Below, piece after piece: positions 16,846 through 26,415 of a stretch of DNA of 64,000 bases. How positions within the stretch are numbered: position 1 is the first letter of the stretch; every line of letters begins with the position of its first letter. The translations under genes were made by a program, and so were the position numbers. Below the pieces are notes generated by a model. The model had not been told where the DNA came from and searched no databases. It saw nothing but the letters and a program-made list of their open reading frames with translations. The stretch comes from CAYPPG01 sp964412555 (lineage in GTDB: Bacteria; Hinthialibacterota; Hinthialibacteria; Hinthialibacterales; Hinthialibacteraceae): assembly GCA_964412555.1 (NCBI GenBank), contig CAYPPG010000023.1:1-64000 (forward strand), written 5' to 3'.

Positions 16846-19206
16846 ATGCAATCCCAAAACATCATCCCCATCATCCTAATCGCAATTCTAACCATCACCT
16901 GCTACCCCGCATTCCCCCAATCCACAGCAAACACGCCCCCCTACCTCGACCCCACTCAACCCATCGGCAAACGCGTCGAAGACCTCCTCTCCCGAATGAC
17001 GCTCAAAGAAAAAGTCGGCCAAATGAACATGCCCTGTTTGTATAAACAACGTGTTGGCTGGGGGCTGGAAGTGGGCGAAGTTTCCATCCATCGTCTCATG
17101 ACACCGGAAGAACGCCAGAAACAGATGGAAGGATGCCGGAAATTCGCCCGCGGCAATCACAACGATCAAATTGGTCAGGGCGGCGGTTTTTTCACACTCG
17201 CCAACCGGATCATCTATGAAGGAACACGCAAACAAGCCGAGTTTTTTAACGAATTGCAGCGAATCGCCCGGGAAGAAACCCGGTTGAAAATCCCGGTACT
17301 TCAGATCGAAGAAGGCACCCACGGCTTGATGTGCCCCGGCGGCACGGTCTTTCCCGAAGGGCTGGCCATCGGAGCGACTTGGAATATAGAGTTGGTGAAA
17401 CGAATTTACGCCACAGCGGCGAAAGAAGCCCGCGCAACCGGCATTCACGTACTTTGTACGCTGGTCATCGAACCGAACCGCGATCCGCGCATGGGCCGCA
17501 ATGAAGAAACCTACAGCGAGGCTCCCTATCTCTGCTCCCGTATCGCCGAAGCTATTGTTACCAGCATGCAGGGCTATGACATTTCCGGGAAAGATAAGGT
17601 TGTGGCGGCGCTGTGCCATTATCCCGGCCAAAGCGAACCGGAAAGCGGCCTGGAGCGGGGCGCGATGAAGATATCGGAACGGCAGCTGCGCGAAGTCTTT
17701 CTGCCCCCCTGGGTAGCCGGAATCAAAAAGCATGGCGCATTAGCCGTCATGGCGACCTATCCCGCCATCGATGGCATCCCCGCGCACAGTTCCCCCTTTC
17801 TGATGAAGAAACTCCTCCGTGAAGAACTCGGCTTTGAGGGGATCGTCCTCAGTGAGGGCAGAGGCATTAGCACCCTCATTGACGAACGCATGGTCGACAC
17901 CCAAAAAGAAGCCGGCCAGATCGCGGCAAAATCCGGCATCGATGTGGGCATTTCCTTCGAAGACGCCTATCTCGCCCCACTGGTGGAAAGCGTCGAGGAA
18001 GGGAAAGTCTCCACGCAAGTAATTGATGAAGCCGTACGCCATATCCTGAAATTAAAATACCGTCTAGGCCTCTTCGACGATCCCTACGTCGACGTAGAGG
18101 AAGCAGTCAAGACTGTTCACAGCAAGGAACATCAGGAACTCGCTTTGGAAACATCCCACGAAAGCATTGTCCTTCTAAAAAATGAAAACAATCTCCTTCC
18201 ACTCAGCAAAGATGTCAAATCCATCGCCGTCATTGGCCCGAACGCCGACGCTGAAATAGACCAGCTGGGCGATTACATTCCACACAATATCCCGCAAGAA
18301 ATCGTGACGGTTATTGAAGGGATACAAAACAAAGTATCCCCGACGACGAAGGTGAACTATGTCAAAGGATGTAATGTGATCGGAAACGAACTGAATGAAA
18401 TTTCCGAAGCGAAAAAAGCCGCTGAAAGCGCTGATATCGCGATCGTCGTTGTCGGTGAAGACGGCTACGGCACCAACGGCGAAGGTAGAGATGTCGGTGA
18501 CCTTGACCTGACCGGTCTACAACAAGATTTAATCAAAGCCGTCCACGCCACCGGCACCCCCACAATCGTTGTCTTGATCAACGGCAGACCCTTATCCATC
18601 CGCTGGACAAAAGAAAATATTCCCGCCATTGTCAATGCCTGGATGTGCGGTGAACAAGGCGGCAACGCCATCGCCGATGTATTGTTCGGAGACTACAATC
18701 CCTGCGGCCGCCTTCCAATTACAGTTCCCTATCACGTCGGTCAGCTCCCCTCTTATTACAACCACATGCCGAGCAAAGCAGGAAAGAAATATGTCAATAT
18801 GCCCGGAAAACCGCTATATGAATTCGGCTACGGTTTAAGTTACACGAACTACGAGTACAGCAACTTACAGATTACCCCTTCGGCAATCCATCCCGCCGGT
18901 GAAGTGACCGTCACCGCCGATATCAAGAATGTCGGCAAGCAAGCAGGCAAAGAGGTCGTACAACTCTATATCAACGACGTACTGAGCAGTGTATCCACCC
19001 CGGTTAAAGAACTGAAAGGTTTTGAAAAAATATCCTTGGATCCCGGAGAAAAAAAGCGAGTTACGTTCAAACTCACACCCGGAGACCTATGCCTTTTAGA
19101 CAGAAATATGGCATGGACAGTCGAGCCAGGGACTTTTGAGGTCATGGTCGGAACTTCTTCTCAAGATATACGGCTTCAGGGAAAATTCGAAGTAATAGAA
19201 GAATGA
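16846..19206 (+). CDS. GH3 beta-glycosidase (beta-glucosidase/xylosidase type), exported
   Basis: The 786-residue protein has a signal peptide and the standard GH3 order. The TIM barrel (about 40-400) includes VGQMNMPCL, RDPRMGRNEETYSE and a PAIDGIPAHSSPFLMKKLLR segment. It is followed by the alpha/beta sandwich (about 440-640, with VVVGEDGYGTNGEGRD) and a fibronectin III-like C-terminal domain (from about 680). It would remove single sugars from the non-reducing ends of oligosaccharides in the periplasm. At the nucleophile position the sequence is FEGIVLSEGRGI, giving Glu337 where most GH3 enzymes have Asp in (V/L)SDW or SDY. The neighbouring beta-propeller gene and the upstream lyase and glycosidase genes fit a shared degradation pathway. 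The first 50 codons are unusually C-rich. Confidence 0.85.
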   Translation: MQSQNIIPIILIAILTITCYPAFPQSTANTPPYLDPTQPIGKRVEDLLSRMTLKEKVGQMNMPCLYKQRVGWGLEVGEVSIHRLMTPEERQKQMEGCRKFARGNHNDQIGQGGGFFTLANRIIYEGTRKQAEFFNELQRIAREETRLKIPVLQIEEGTHGLMCPGGTVFPEGLAIGATWNIELVKRIYATAAKEARATGIHVLCTLVIEPNRDPRMGRNEETYSEAPYLCSRIAEAIVTSMQGYDISGKDKVVAALCHYPGQSEPESGLERGAMKISERQLREVFLPPWVAGIKKHGALAVMATYPAIDGIPAHSSPFLMKKLLREELGFEGIVLSEGRGISTLIDERMVDTQKEAGQIAAKSGIDVGISFEDAYLAPLVESVEEGKVSTQVIDEAVRHILKLKYRLGLFDDPYVDVEEAVKTVHSKEHQELALETSHESIVLLKNENNLLPLSKDVKSIAVIGPNADAEIDQLGDYIPHNIPQEIVTVIEGIQNKVSPTTKVNYVKGCNVIGNELNEISEAKKAAESADIAIVVVGEDGYGTNGEGRDVGDLDLTGLQQDLIKAVHATGTPTIVVLINGRPLSIRWTKENIPAIVNAWMCGEQGGNAIADVLFGDYNPCGRLPITVPYHVGQLPSYYNHMPSKAGKKYVNMPGKPLYEFGYGLSYTNYEYSNLQITPSAIHPAGEVTVTADIKNVGKQAGKEVVQLYINDVLSSVSTPVKELKGFEKISLDPGEKKRVTFKLTPGDLCLLDRNMAWTVEPGTFEVMVGTSSQDIRLQGKFEVIEE

Positions 19207-19797
19207 GCAGCGAATTGAAATCGGGCAGGGGCGAGTAGAAATGTGCACCTCAAAAATGGGAACGCTAAAAAGGATGAATTTGTTCGGAAAAGAGATTTTT
19301 CGAGAGACGGAAGAAGAAACAGCCCTAAGGGGAATCGCCCCCTACAGGTGTCCCATCGCCTGGTGTAAATAGTGGTGAATTTCTTGAATGGGCAATTCTT
19401 CGAAGAGATAGTTGCGGAACTGGAAAACACCAACAACGGAACATCTATCGCTGAATCAATGCATTATCGAAAAATGAACGGTCTCTTTTCATCGAAAATT
19501 CAGTAGTAACCCTTAAAAAAGACGAAAACTTTTCCCCTGATGCCGTCATTGTTATCGGCCATTTGGAATCTCTTTTCCGTCATTTTGAATCGAAATGATA
19601 ATATTTTATCTTCTTGCATAGTGGAAATCCAAACACAGTACCTTCTTGTATTTATTGACACTCATGTCTCTACCCTTGATAATCAAATCAGTGTTATGGT
19701 AATTTATTTTCATGTATTGTTATTCTGATTTCGAGTTGGTAGGTTGATCAAATCTACTGCAAAATTTAATCATTACAATCAAAAGGATTATCTTCAA
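19207..19797. other. intergenic region with leader of the aspS operon
   Basis: No gene is recognised. The stretch AGGGG-AATCG-CCCCT near 19327-19343 can form a small hairpin downstream of the GH3 gene but lacks a T-run. The right part holds a strong promoter at 19655-19683. Confidence 0.4.
19655..19683 (+). promoter_or_regulatory. sigma-70-type promoter for aspS-gatA-gatB
   Basis: TTGACA (19655-19660), a 17-base spacer and GATAAT (19678-19683) give a near-consensus housekeeping promoter. Transcription would start near 19690, about 108 bases before the aspS start codon. The long leader has no recognisable riboswitch or T-box. Confidence 0.65.
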
Positions 19798-21909
19798 ATG
19801 CATTTCCAAAAAAGATCGCCTTGTGGCCGGCTGAGTTTGTCAGACGTGGATCGGGAAGTCCAAATCGTGGGGTGGGTCGATGCCTTGCGAGATCATGGAG
19901 TTGTCCTATTCGTGCACATGCGTGACCGCAGTGGAATTGTGCAGGTAGTTTTCAGTCCCGACATTGCGCCGAAGATTTGCGAACAAGCAGGGGACTTAAA
20001 AACGGAATATTGTATTGCTGTAGAAGGCCGCGTCGTGGAACGGGAAAAAGGGACAGAGAATCCTGGCCTGGACACGGGAAAAATCGAAATCATGGCTACC
20101 AGCCTGTCCGTTTTGAGTACATCCCGAGCTCTTCCGTTTTCGATCTCCGAAAAAGCGATGATCGCCGGAACCAACCTTGCGGGCGCGGGAGCGGTAGCGG
20201 AGGATATTCGGCTACAATACCGCTATCTCGATCTTCGGCGTCCTTCCTTGCAGAACAATTTCATCAAACGTCATCGAATCGCCAAATGTGTACGAGATTT
20301 GCTCGATGAACGTGGATTTCTTGAAGTGGAAACACCGGTTTTGACAAAAAGCACTCCCGAAGGAGCGCGCGATTACTTGGTCCCCAGCCGCGTACATCCC
20401 GGCGAATTTTATGCCCTGCCGCAGTCGCCACAGTTGTTCAAACAATTATTGATGATCAGCGGTTTCGAACGCTATTTTCAAATCGTCAAATGTTATCGAG
20501 ACGAAGATTTGCGTCCCAATCGCCAACCGGAATTCACCCAAATTGATATCGAGGCATCCTTCATTGATGAGGAATTCATTTACGAACTCATCGAAGAACT
20601 TCTTGACCGCATGTTTCGAGTTGGGGAAATCGAACTTCCCCGCCCTTTCCCGCGCATGACGTATCAGGAAGCCATCGACACGGCTGGCTCGGATCGTCCC
20701 GACCTTCGTTTTGGTCTTCGTTTTATCGAAGCCACGGATCTTTTCAAAAACACCTCCTATTCTATTTTCAAGCAGATTCTCAAACGCAACGGTCACATCA
20801 AAGGAATCAACGTGAAAGGGCAATCCGGCATCTTGAGCAAGAATGTGCTTCAAAACGAGTATGCCAAACAAATCGTGCCCGGTTTCGGGGCAAAAGGCAT
20901 GACCTGGATGCGGGTTATCGATGGAAAACTGGAATCAAATATCGTCCAGTTTTTCAGTGAAGAAGAGCAAAAAGCAATATTGCAGCGCTTCAGCGCTGAA
21001 GATGGGGATGTACTGTTAATGATTGCCGATCCCTCGTATCAGGTGGTGACTTCCGCGCTGGGAATGCTGCGGCTGCATATTGCTGACCGGCTCAACCTGA
21101 TTCCGAATACCTTTTTTCCCATATGGATAACGGATTTTCCTCTTTTTGAACCGGCGGAAGAAGGAGTCACATCCAGTCATCATCCGTTTACCTCGCCGGA
21201 TCGAACGGATTTCGATCCGGGGAACTTGGAGGAATTGCTGACTCTTCGCTCGCGCGCCTATGACATCGTAGTCAATGGCGAAGAATTGGGCGGTGGGAGT
21301 ATCCGTATTCACGACACGGAACTCCAGCACAAGATATTTCAGGCGTTGGGCTTGACGCAAAGTGAAATCGAGGAAAAGTTCGGATTTTTCCTGACGGCGT
21401 TGGAATATGGAGCACCGCCGCACGGTGGAATCGCTCTCGGCATGGATCGCGTCGTGTCGATGATTCTCGGTACGGCATCGATTCGTGATGTGATCGCTTT
21501 CCCGAAAAACCGCAGCGCTTTTTGCCCCTTGTCCAAAGCGCCATCACCAGTCGCTCGCGCGCAGCTGGCTGAACTCGGTTTATTGAATTTGGGCAGCGAG
21601 CAGATGCTTCCCGGTACGGATCAGGAAGGCGATTTATTGGAAAATTTATCATGGGTATCTCGAATCGGAGTAAACGATACCGAACGGTCGGCCATCAACA
21701 CATCCTTGCAACGAGCCGTTCAATTGGCTGCATTGGTGAATAGTCACGCACAAGGCGAAGAACCGCTTTTCTCCATCATCGAGGCATCAAATCTCGTTCG
21801 CACTGGAGACCAAGCCGTCAATTGCCCGCTTGCATTAGATGGAGAATTGTTGAAAAACGCTCCTGCGCAAAAGGGAGACTATTTTAAAGTCGCCAATATT
21901 CTCGAGTGA
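19798..21909 (+). CDS. aspS: aspartyl-tRNA synthetase fused to a GatC-like domain
   Basis: The protein is about 704 residues, roughly 110 more than a normal bacterial AspRS. The start at 19798 gives MHFQKRSPCGRLSL, matching the family N-terminus. Residues 1-590 show the OB-fold anticodon domain (VGWVDALRDHG), motif 2 (CYRDEDLRPNRQPEFTQID), the GAD insertion and motif 3 (GIALGMDRVVSMILG). The usual ending FPK(N)..APSPV lies at about 566-580. The extra segment, about 618-704 (SWVSRIGVND..., LLKNAPAQKGDYFKVANIL), matches GatC, the small belt subunit of the Asp-tRNA(Asn) amidotransferase. The fusion would tether the enzyme that makes mischarged Asp-tRNA(Asn) to the amidotransferase. It is followed by gatA-like and gatB genes in one operon, which supports a non-discriminating AspRS. 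Confidence 0.9.
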   Translation: MHFQKRSPCGRLSLSDVDREVQIVGWVDALRDHGVVLFVHMRDRSGIVQVVFSPDIAPKICEQAGDLKTEYCIAVEGRVVEREKGTENPGLDTGKIEIMATSLSVLSTSRALPFSISEKAMIAGTNLAGAGAVAEDIRLQYRYLDLRRPSLQNNFIKRHRIAKCVRDLLDERGFLEVETPVLTKSTPEGARDYLVPSRVHPGEFYALPQSPQLFKQLLMISGFERYFQIVKCYRDEDLRPNRQPEFTQIDIEASFIDEEFIYELIEELLDRMFRVGEIELPRPFPRMTYQEAIDTAGSDRPDLRFGLRFIEATDLFKNTSYSIFKQILKRNGHIKGINVKGQSGILSKNVLQNEYAKQIVPGFGAKGMTWMRVIDGKLESNIVQFFSEEEQKAILQRFSAEDGDVLLMIADPSYQVVTSALGMLRLHIADRLNLIPNTFFPIWITDFPLFEPAEEGVTSSHHPFTSPDRTDFDPGNLEELLTLRSRAYDIVVNGEELGGGSIRIHDTELQHKIFQALGLTQSEIEEKFGFFLTALEYGAPPHGGIALGMDRVVSMILGTASIRDVIAFPKNRSAFCPLSKAPSPVARAQLAELGLLNLGSEQMLPGTDQEGDLLENLSWVSRIGVNDTERSAINTSLQRAVQLAALVNSHAQGEEPLFSIIEASNLVRTGDQAVNCPLALDGELLKNAPAQKGDYFKVANILE

Positions 21910-21990
21910 ACAGACGATGGCATCGTGCCTGGTCCATTTGTACATTCGCAGCAAATATATTTTACTTTTTTAGGGAAAAGAGCTTTTGAA

Positions 21991-23214
21991 ATGAATGAAA
22001 TACAGGAAATACTATTTTCATATCGAAACCGTATCCCTCAACCGATGGAAGTCGGTCCGCTGGCAGGAAAATCGTTTCTCCTGCAGCCCAATATGACGGT
22101 TCGTGGATGGCCTTGCGAAGCGGGGAGCATAGCCCTCGAGAAATATGTGGCGTTGGAAGACGCCACAGTCGTGGAAAAACTTAAAAATGCCGGCGCGACC
22201 TTAGCCGGAAGTACTCGAATGGCCGAGCTTGGTTTGGGCTTGACTGGCGATACTACTGTCCAAGCCTTTACTCAAGAACAATGTGATGTGGCGTTGGTTA
22301 CCGATACAATGGGAGAAGCGCGGGTTGCCGCATCGCTTGCCCGCGCATACGGTTTCAAACCGAGTTGGGGAATTGTTTCCCGTTTTGGATTGATCGGATT
22401 GGTACCCTCGATGGAGTGTTATGGACTCGTGGCGCGAACCATAAACGATCTATCGGCGGCGATGTCGGTTCTCTCATGCAATGATTTGCGGGATCCTTCA
22501 ATGATTCAGCAACGACTTCCGGATTTCACGAAAACGAGCGAGCCGGATGGTATTCCGAAACTGGGAGTGATCCGGGAATGCTTCGAAACATTGCCGGATG
22601 GGGAATCGAAGGCTTTGCGTGCCTCGTTTTCAAAGCTTGAAAAAGCGGGAATACACATTGAGGAGGTATCTTACCCAGATTATGAATTGCATCGAACCGT
22701 TTATCACATAATCGGCGCTGTCGAAGCCTCTTCCAGCGCCGGAAAATACGACGGCGTTCGTTATGGACATCGAGCGAATAACGCAGAAAATTGGAATGAG
22801 ATGTATCTTCGATCGCGAGCCGAGTCCTTCAGCCTGTTCATGAAAAATTATTTGTTTCAAGGCGCTTATTTTCAGTTCCAGGATTTCTCCTCGTTCGAGA
22901 ATGCCTGCCGTATTCGCAGAAGATTGGTGGAGAATACAAAAACCCTATTTGACGAAGTGGATATCCTCCTTATGCCAACGAGGAGTGCGAATAAGCACGA
23001 TGAAATCCCCTTATCGGTCGATGAGCTTTATGACTCGTTTGCGCATACACTCTTTGCCAACGTAAATGGGCATCCATCACTCACCCTTCCCGGTTTCGTT
23101 CTACATGACGGGGAGGATCTCGGGCTCCAACTCGTCGGCGCTCTTTTGGATGATGTTCGCTTACTTGCGTTCGCGGATCGGCTTACCCGTTTGAATTCAG
23201 ATTTGCAACCATAA
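21991..23214 (+). CDS. gatA: GatA-like amidotransferase subunit lacking the amidase catalytic triad
   Basis: The 407-residue protein aligns with GatA through DATVVEKLKNAGA, FKPSWGIVSRFGLI, EASSSAGKYDGVRYGHRA and the C-terminal LQLVGALLDD region. It lacks the amidase signature. The catalytic Lys of IKDN is Gln32 (FLLQPN), the GGSSGGS loop with the cis-Ser is deleted, and the nucleophile Ser of SDTGGS is Glu109 (TDTMGEAR). Normal GatA is about 485 residues. It therefore cannot release ammonia from glutamine by the known mechanism, yet the fold, the GatA-specific YDGVRYG motif and the codon structure are intact. The gene lies between aspS-gatC and gatB and ends three bases before gatB. It is probably a structural pseudoenzyme in the transamidosome. 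The start at 21991 is chosen by alignment; a GTG at 21925 is possible. Confidence 0.8.
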   Translation: MNEIQEILFSYRNRIPQPMEVGPLAGKSFLLQPNMTVRGWPCEAGSIALEKYVALEDATVVEKLKNAGATLAGSTRMAELGLGLTGDTTVQAFTQEQCDVALVTDTMGEARVAASLARAYGFKPSWGIVSRFGLIGLVPSMECYGLVARTINDLSAAMSVLSCNDLRDPSMIQQRLPDFTKTSEPDGIPKLGVIRECFETLPDGESKALRASFSKLEKAGIHIEEVSYPDYELHRTVYHIIGAVEASSSAGKYDGVRYGHRANNAENWNEMYLRSRAESFSLFMKNYLFQGAYFQFQDFSSFENACRIRRRLVENTKTLFDEVDILLMPTRSANKHDEIPLSVDELYDSFAHTLFANVNGHPSLTLPGFVLHDGEDLGLQLVGALLDDVRLLAFADRLTRLNSDLQP

Positions 23215-23217
23215 AGG

Positions 23218-24687
23218 ATGACAACTCAAATGAACTATGAAGCAATAATCGGTTTAGAAATTCACGTTCAACTCAACTGTCCGACAAAAATGTTTTGCGA
23301 CTGCCCCAACCGGCCAGGCGATCGGCCAAATCAAAATACCTGTCCCATTTGCCTGTGGATGCCCGGTGCCCTTCCGCAGTTGAGCCGCAGTGCCGTGGAA
23401 AAAGCAGCACTGACTTGTCTGGCGTTGAATTGTGAAATCCAGCCTCGTAGTGTCTTCGACCAGAAAGTGTATTATTATCCGGATTTGCCAAAAGGTTTCC
23501 AACTCTCCCAATTTCACAAACCGCTGGCGAGGAACGGGTGGCTTGAAATCATCGGCGAGGACGGTCAGACCAAACGTCTGCGCATTCATGAAATACACAT
23601 GGAAGAGGATGTCGCCAAACTTGTGCATGAAATGGAAGGATCGAAACGAATCAGCCTCGTCGATTTCAATCGTTCCGGTTCACCGTTGGTCGAAATCGTT
23701 ACTGAGCCAGATATACGTAGCCCATACGATGCGATGGAATTCCTACGCGCCTTGCGGACACAAATCCGCTATGTAAATACAGCCGAATGCAGTTTGGAAC
23801 GCGGCACCATGCGAGCCGACGCCAACATATCCATTCGCCCTCGCGGCAGCGATGAATTGAACACGAAGGTGGAAGTGAAAAACATGAATTCCATTCGTCA
23901 CGTGGGCGACGCCATTGCCTATGAGATCAAGCGCCAAACCGATCGGGTCAATGCCGGTGAAACGATTCGCTTACACACTCGTCTTTGGGATCCCGACAAA
24001 GGAATCACAACTCCGATGCGTGGGAAGTTTTCCGGCCCCTGCGTTCCCGATCCCTCTGTTCCGGATGTGGTGATCGATGAGCATTGGTTGAGTGAAATTC
24101 GTTCACAATTGCCTATGATGCCTGCACAGAAACGTGAGCAGTTCGTCAAGCAATACCAACTCACGCAGGAAGAAGCAACGCTGATGAGCGCTGAACGCGA
24201 GACTGCCGAATATTTTGAAACTCTAGCCGGTTTCTGCCAATCCCCCCGCCGCGCCGCTCATTGGACCTCTGAACAACTGCTTCCGGCATTGAAAGAAAAA
24301 GATCAATCTATTTCCGAGACTCCCGTTACTCCAAAACGCCTTGCGAGTCTTCTTAATATGATTGAAAAGGATGAAGTAAACGCCAATGCAGGCAAAGAGA
24401 TTTTTTCCCTCCTGTTTGAAAGTGATCAATCTGTTGAGGAAATCGTTGAACAACACGGATTCAAGCAGGTCACGGATACGACCCAACTCGAAGCCCTTGT
24501 CGATCAATTGATTGCAGATAATCCCAGCGCAGTGGAAGATTTTCGCGCCGGGAAGGAAAAAGCCATCGGATTTCTCGTGGGTCAAGCGATGCGAGCTTCG
24601 CAAGGGAAAGCCAATCCCAAACTCGTGCGACGGATTCTGTTGTCGAAGCTCGATTTGAAAGCAACGGGAGAAACAATACGCTCGTAG
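23218..24687 (+). CDS. gatB: Asp-tRNA(Asn)/Glu-tRNA(Gln) amidotransferase subunit B
   Basis: The 489-residue protein is a full-length GatB, the subunit that phosphorylates the tRNA-bound Asp or Glu and replaces the phosphate with ammonia. Visible family motifs are IIGLEIHVQL at the N-terminus, the zinc cysteines FCDCPN...TCPIC, YYYPDLPKGFQLSQF, LVDFNRSGSPLVEIVTEPD and NTKVEVKNMNS. The C-terminal YqeY/tail domain (from about 400) ends in GKANPKLVRRIL and binds the tRNA elbow. Unlike its GatA partner, the active-site regions look intact. The ATG follows the gatA stop by three bases, so the genes are cotranslated. One oddity is Trp in CLWMPG, where most GatB have Gly. Confidence 0.92.
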   Translation: MTTQMNYEAIIGLEIHVQLNCPTKMFCDCPNRPGDRPNQNTCPICLWMPGALPQLSRSAVEKAALTCLALNCEIQPRSVFDQKVYYYPDLPKGFQLSQFHKPLARNGWLEIIGEDGQTKRLRIHEIHMEEDVAKLVHEMEGSKRISLVDFNRSGSPLVEIVTEPDIRSPYDAMEFLRALRTQIRYVNTAECSLERGTMRADANISIRPRGSDELNTKVEVKNMNSIRHVGDAIAYEIKRQTDRVNAGETIRLHTRLWDPDKGITTPMRGKFSGPCVPDPSVPDVVIDEHWLSEIRSQLPMMPAQKREQFVKQYQLTQEEATLMSAERETAEYFETLAGFCQSPRRAAHWTSEQLLPALKEKDQSISETPVTPKRLASLLNMIEKDEVNANAGKEIFSLLFESDQSVEEIVEQHGFKQVTDTTQLEALVDQLIADNPSAVEDFRAGKEKAIGFLVGQAMRASQGKANPKLVRRILLSKLDLKATGETIRS

Positions 24688-24729
24688 GCCCATTGATGTC
24701 GGATGAGATGAATTCATAAAAACATCGAG

Positions 24730-24753
24730 CCGATAAAAAACATTGTTTTTCGG
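24730..24753 (+). terminator. weak hairpin after gatB
   Basis: CCGATAAAAAAC pairs with GTTTTTCGG across an ATT loop. The T-run lies inside the stem and not after it, so termination is uncertain. It separates gatB from the histidine kinase gene. Confidence 0.3.
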
Positions 24754-24807
24754 AAGGAAAGTTAATCTTACCGGATTCTTGTCGGCAAAATTGCAACAGG
24801 AACGGAC

Positions 24808-26415
24808 TTGAACGGAATGGAAAGGGAACAGCCGCCGCATACGATCATTCACCCAGCAACGACAAAAGATGTTCGCGCGTTGTCACATCAGATTCTTCAT
24901 TACGCAACCTGCGATATTTCCCATATCGATTTCTTACGCGAAATTACAAAATTGTTGTTGGATTTTACCGATTGTGAAACGATTGAACTGTGGATGAGAA
25001 AAGAGGAAAAATGTTTCCATTGCAAGTCGGCGAATTTTCCTGATCCAGCTTTTACAATCGAAATCGTACGGAGCAATCCGGATAGCCAGTATGCCCATCC
25101 TCATGCGGTTCAACAGAAGAGTGAGAAGGATCGATCTTGCGTCGATATCCCTATTCGATTCGCAGAAGAAACCATCGGTCTTATACAATTCAAAAACGCG
25201 AAGAAAAAAGAGTTTTGCAAAAACGCTTTGAATTCGTATAAAAAGATCGCCATGACGTTGGGGCTTGCTTTTATAAACCAACTGACGCATGCCGCATTGC
25301 GGGAACGAGTTAAAGAACTCACCTGTCTTTATAGCCTCGCCAAACTGACCGAACGTCCGAATAGAACGCTTGAAGAAATTCTGCAAGGTATTGTCGATCT
25401 ATTACCCCACGCCTGGCAATATCCCGAAATTACAGCAGGACGGATTCTGTTTGACGGAAATTCATTTGCGACGGCGAATTTTATACAAGAAAAAAAGAGT
25501 CAGATGGCCAAAATCGTCGTGCATGGTAAACTGCGTGGTCTGATCGAAGTTGTCTATCTGGAAGAAAAACCGGAAATGGACGAAGGCCCGTTTTTGAAAG
25601 AAGAACGAAACCTGATCGACGCTCTTGCGCACCAGATTTCTTTGATCGTCAGACGGCGGCAGGCCGATGAGGAAAAAAAATACTTGCAGGATCAATTGCG
25701 CCATGCCGACCGCCTGGCGACGATTGGGCAGCTGGCCGCGGGAGTCGCCCATGAATTGAATGAGCCGTTAGGCAACATTCTTGGGTATGCTCAATTGGCG
25801 GAAAAACAAGCGGGATTGCCCCCGCAGGTGAATAAGGATCTGAGTCAGATCGTGAAGATGTCTCTTCATGCCCGTGAAGTGGTCAAAAAACTGATGTTAT
25901 TCGCCCGTCAAATGCCGCCGCGGATTACCAAGGTGAATCTCAATCTTGTGATCGAAGAAGCTTTATCGCTGCTGGAATCGCGCTGCGTCCAAAACGATAT
26001 TACTCTTATTCGCCGTTTGTCTCCCGAACTTCCTGAGATGACTATCGATCCCTCTCAAATGCATCAAGTGATTGTTAATCTTGTCGTCAACGCCATTCAG
26101 GCCATGCCGGATGGCGGTTCCATCACGATTACTACAGTCGCCAGTGATGACCAAATTGTGCTAACCATAAAAGATAATGGAATCGGAATGAGTGAAGAAG
26201 TACGAAAGCAGCTCTTTATTCCTTTTTTTACGACAAAAGACATTAACGAAGGTACAGGACTTGGGCTTCCCGTCGTTCATGGCATTATAACTTCGCACGG
26301 AGGCGCGATTGATGTGGAAAGTCGTCCCGGTCAAGGCAGCCGGTTTGAGATTCGACTCCCACTGAGATTCGTACAACCTGACAAGGAAAAGATTTTTGAT
26401 GACGACATCGTTTGA
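24808..26415 (+). CDS. GAF-domain sensor histidine kinase, NtrB-like
   Basis: The 535-residue protein lacks membrane segments. It begins with two GAF-like sensory regions (about 30-165 and 170-285), followed by a coiled linker. The HisKA dimerisation domain has VAHELNEPLGNILGYAQ, with the phosphorylated His near residue 316. The ATPase domain has an N box (VIVNLVVNAIQAMPDGG), a G1 box (DNGIGM) and a G2 box (GTGLGLPVV). It would phosphorylate the response regulator whose start lies 17 bases before this gene's stop. The signal is unknown; soluble GAF domains suggest a cytoplasmic redox, nitrogen or small-molecule cue. The start may be TTG at 24808 (AGGA upstream) or ATG at 24817. Confidence 0.85.
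   Translation: MNGMEREQPPHTIIHPATTKDVRALSHQILHYATCDISHIDFLREITKLLLDFTDCETIELWMRKEEKCFHCKSANFPDPAFTIEIVRSNPDSQYAHPHAVQQKSEKDRSCVDIPIRFAEETIGLIQFKNAKKKEFCKNALNSYKKIAMTLGLAFINQLTHAALRERVKELTCLYSLAKLTERPNRTLEEILQGIVDLLPHAWQYPEITAGRILFDGNSFATANFIQEKKSQMAKIVVHGKLRGLIEVVYLEEKPEMDEGPFLKEERNLIDALAHQISLIVRRRQADEEKKYLQDQLRHADRLATIGQLAAGVAHELNEPLGNILGYAQLAEKQAGLPPQVNKDLSQIVKMSLHAREVVKKLMLFARQMPPRITKVNLNLVIEEALSLLESRCVQNDITLIRRLSPELPEMTIDPSQMHQVIVNLVVNAIQAMPDGGSITITTVASDDQIVLTIKDNGIGMSEEVRKQLFIPFFTTKDINEGTGLGLPVVHGIITSHGGAIDVESRPGQGSRFEIRLPLRFVQPDKEKIFDDDIV

Noticed and set aside
16888..17733. Minus-strand 281-codon frame opposite the GH3 gene
   Set aside because: Shadow of GH3 codons; no motif or start signal.
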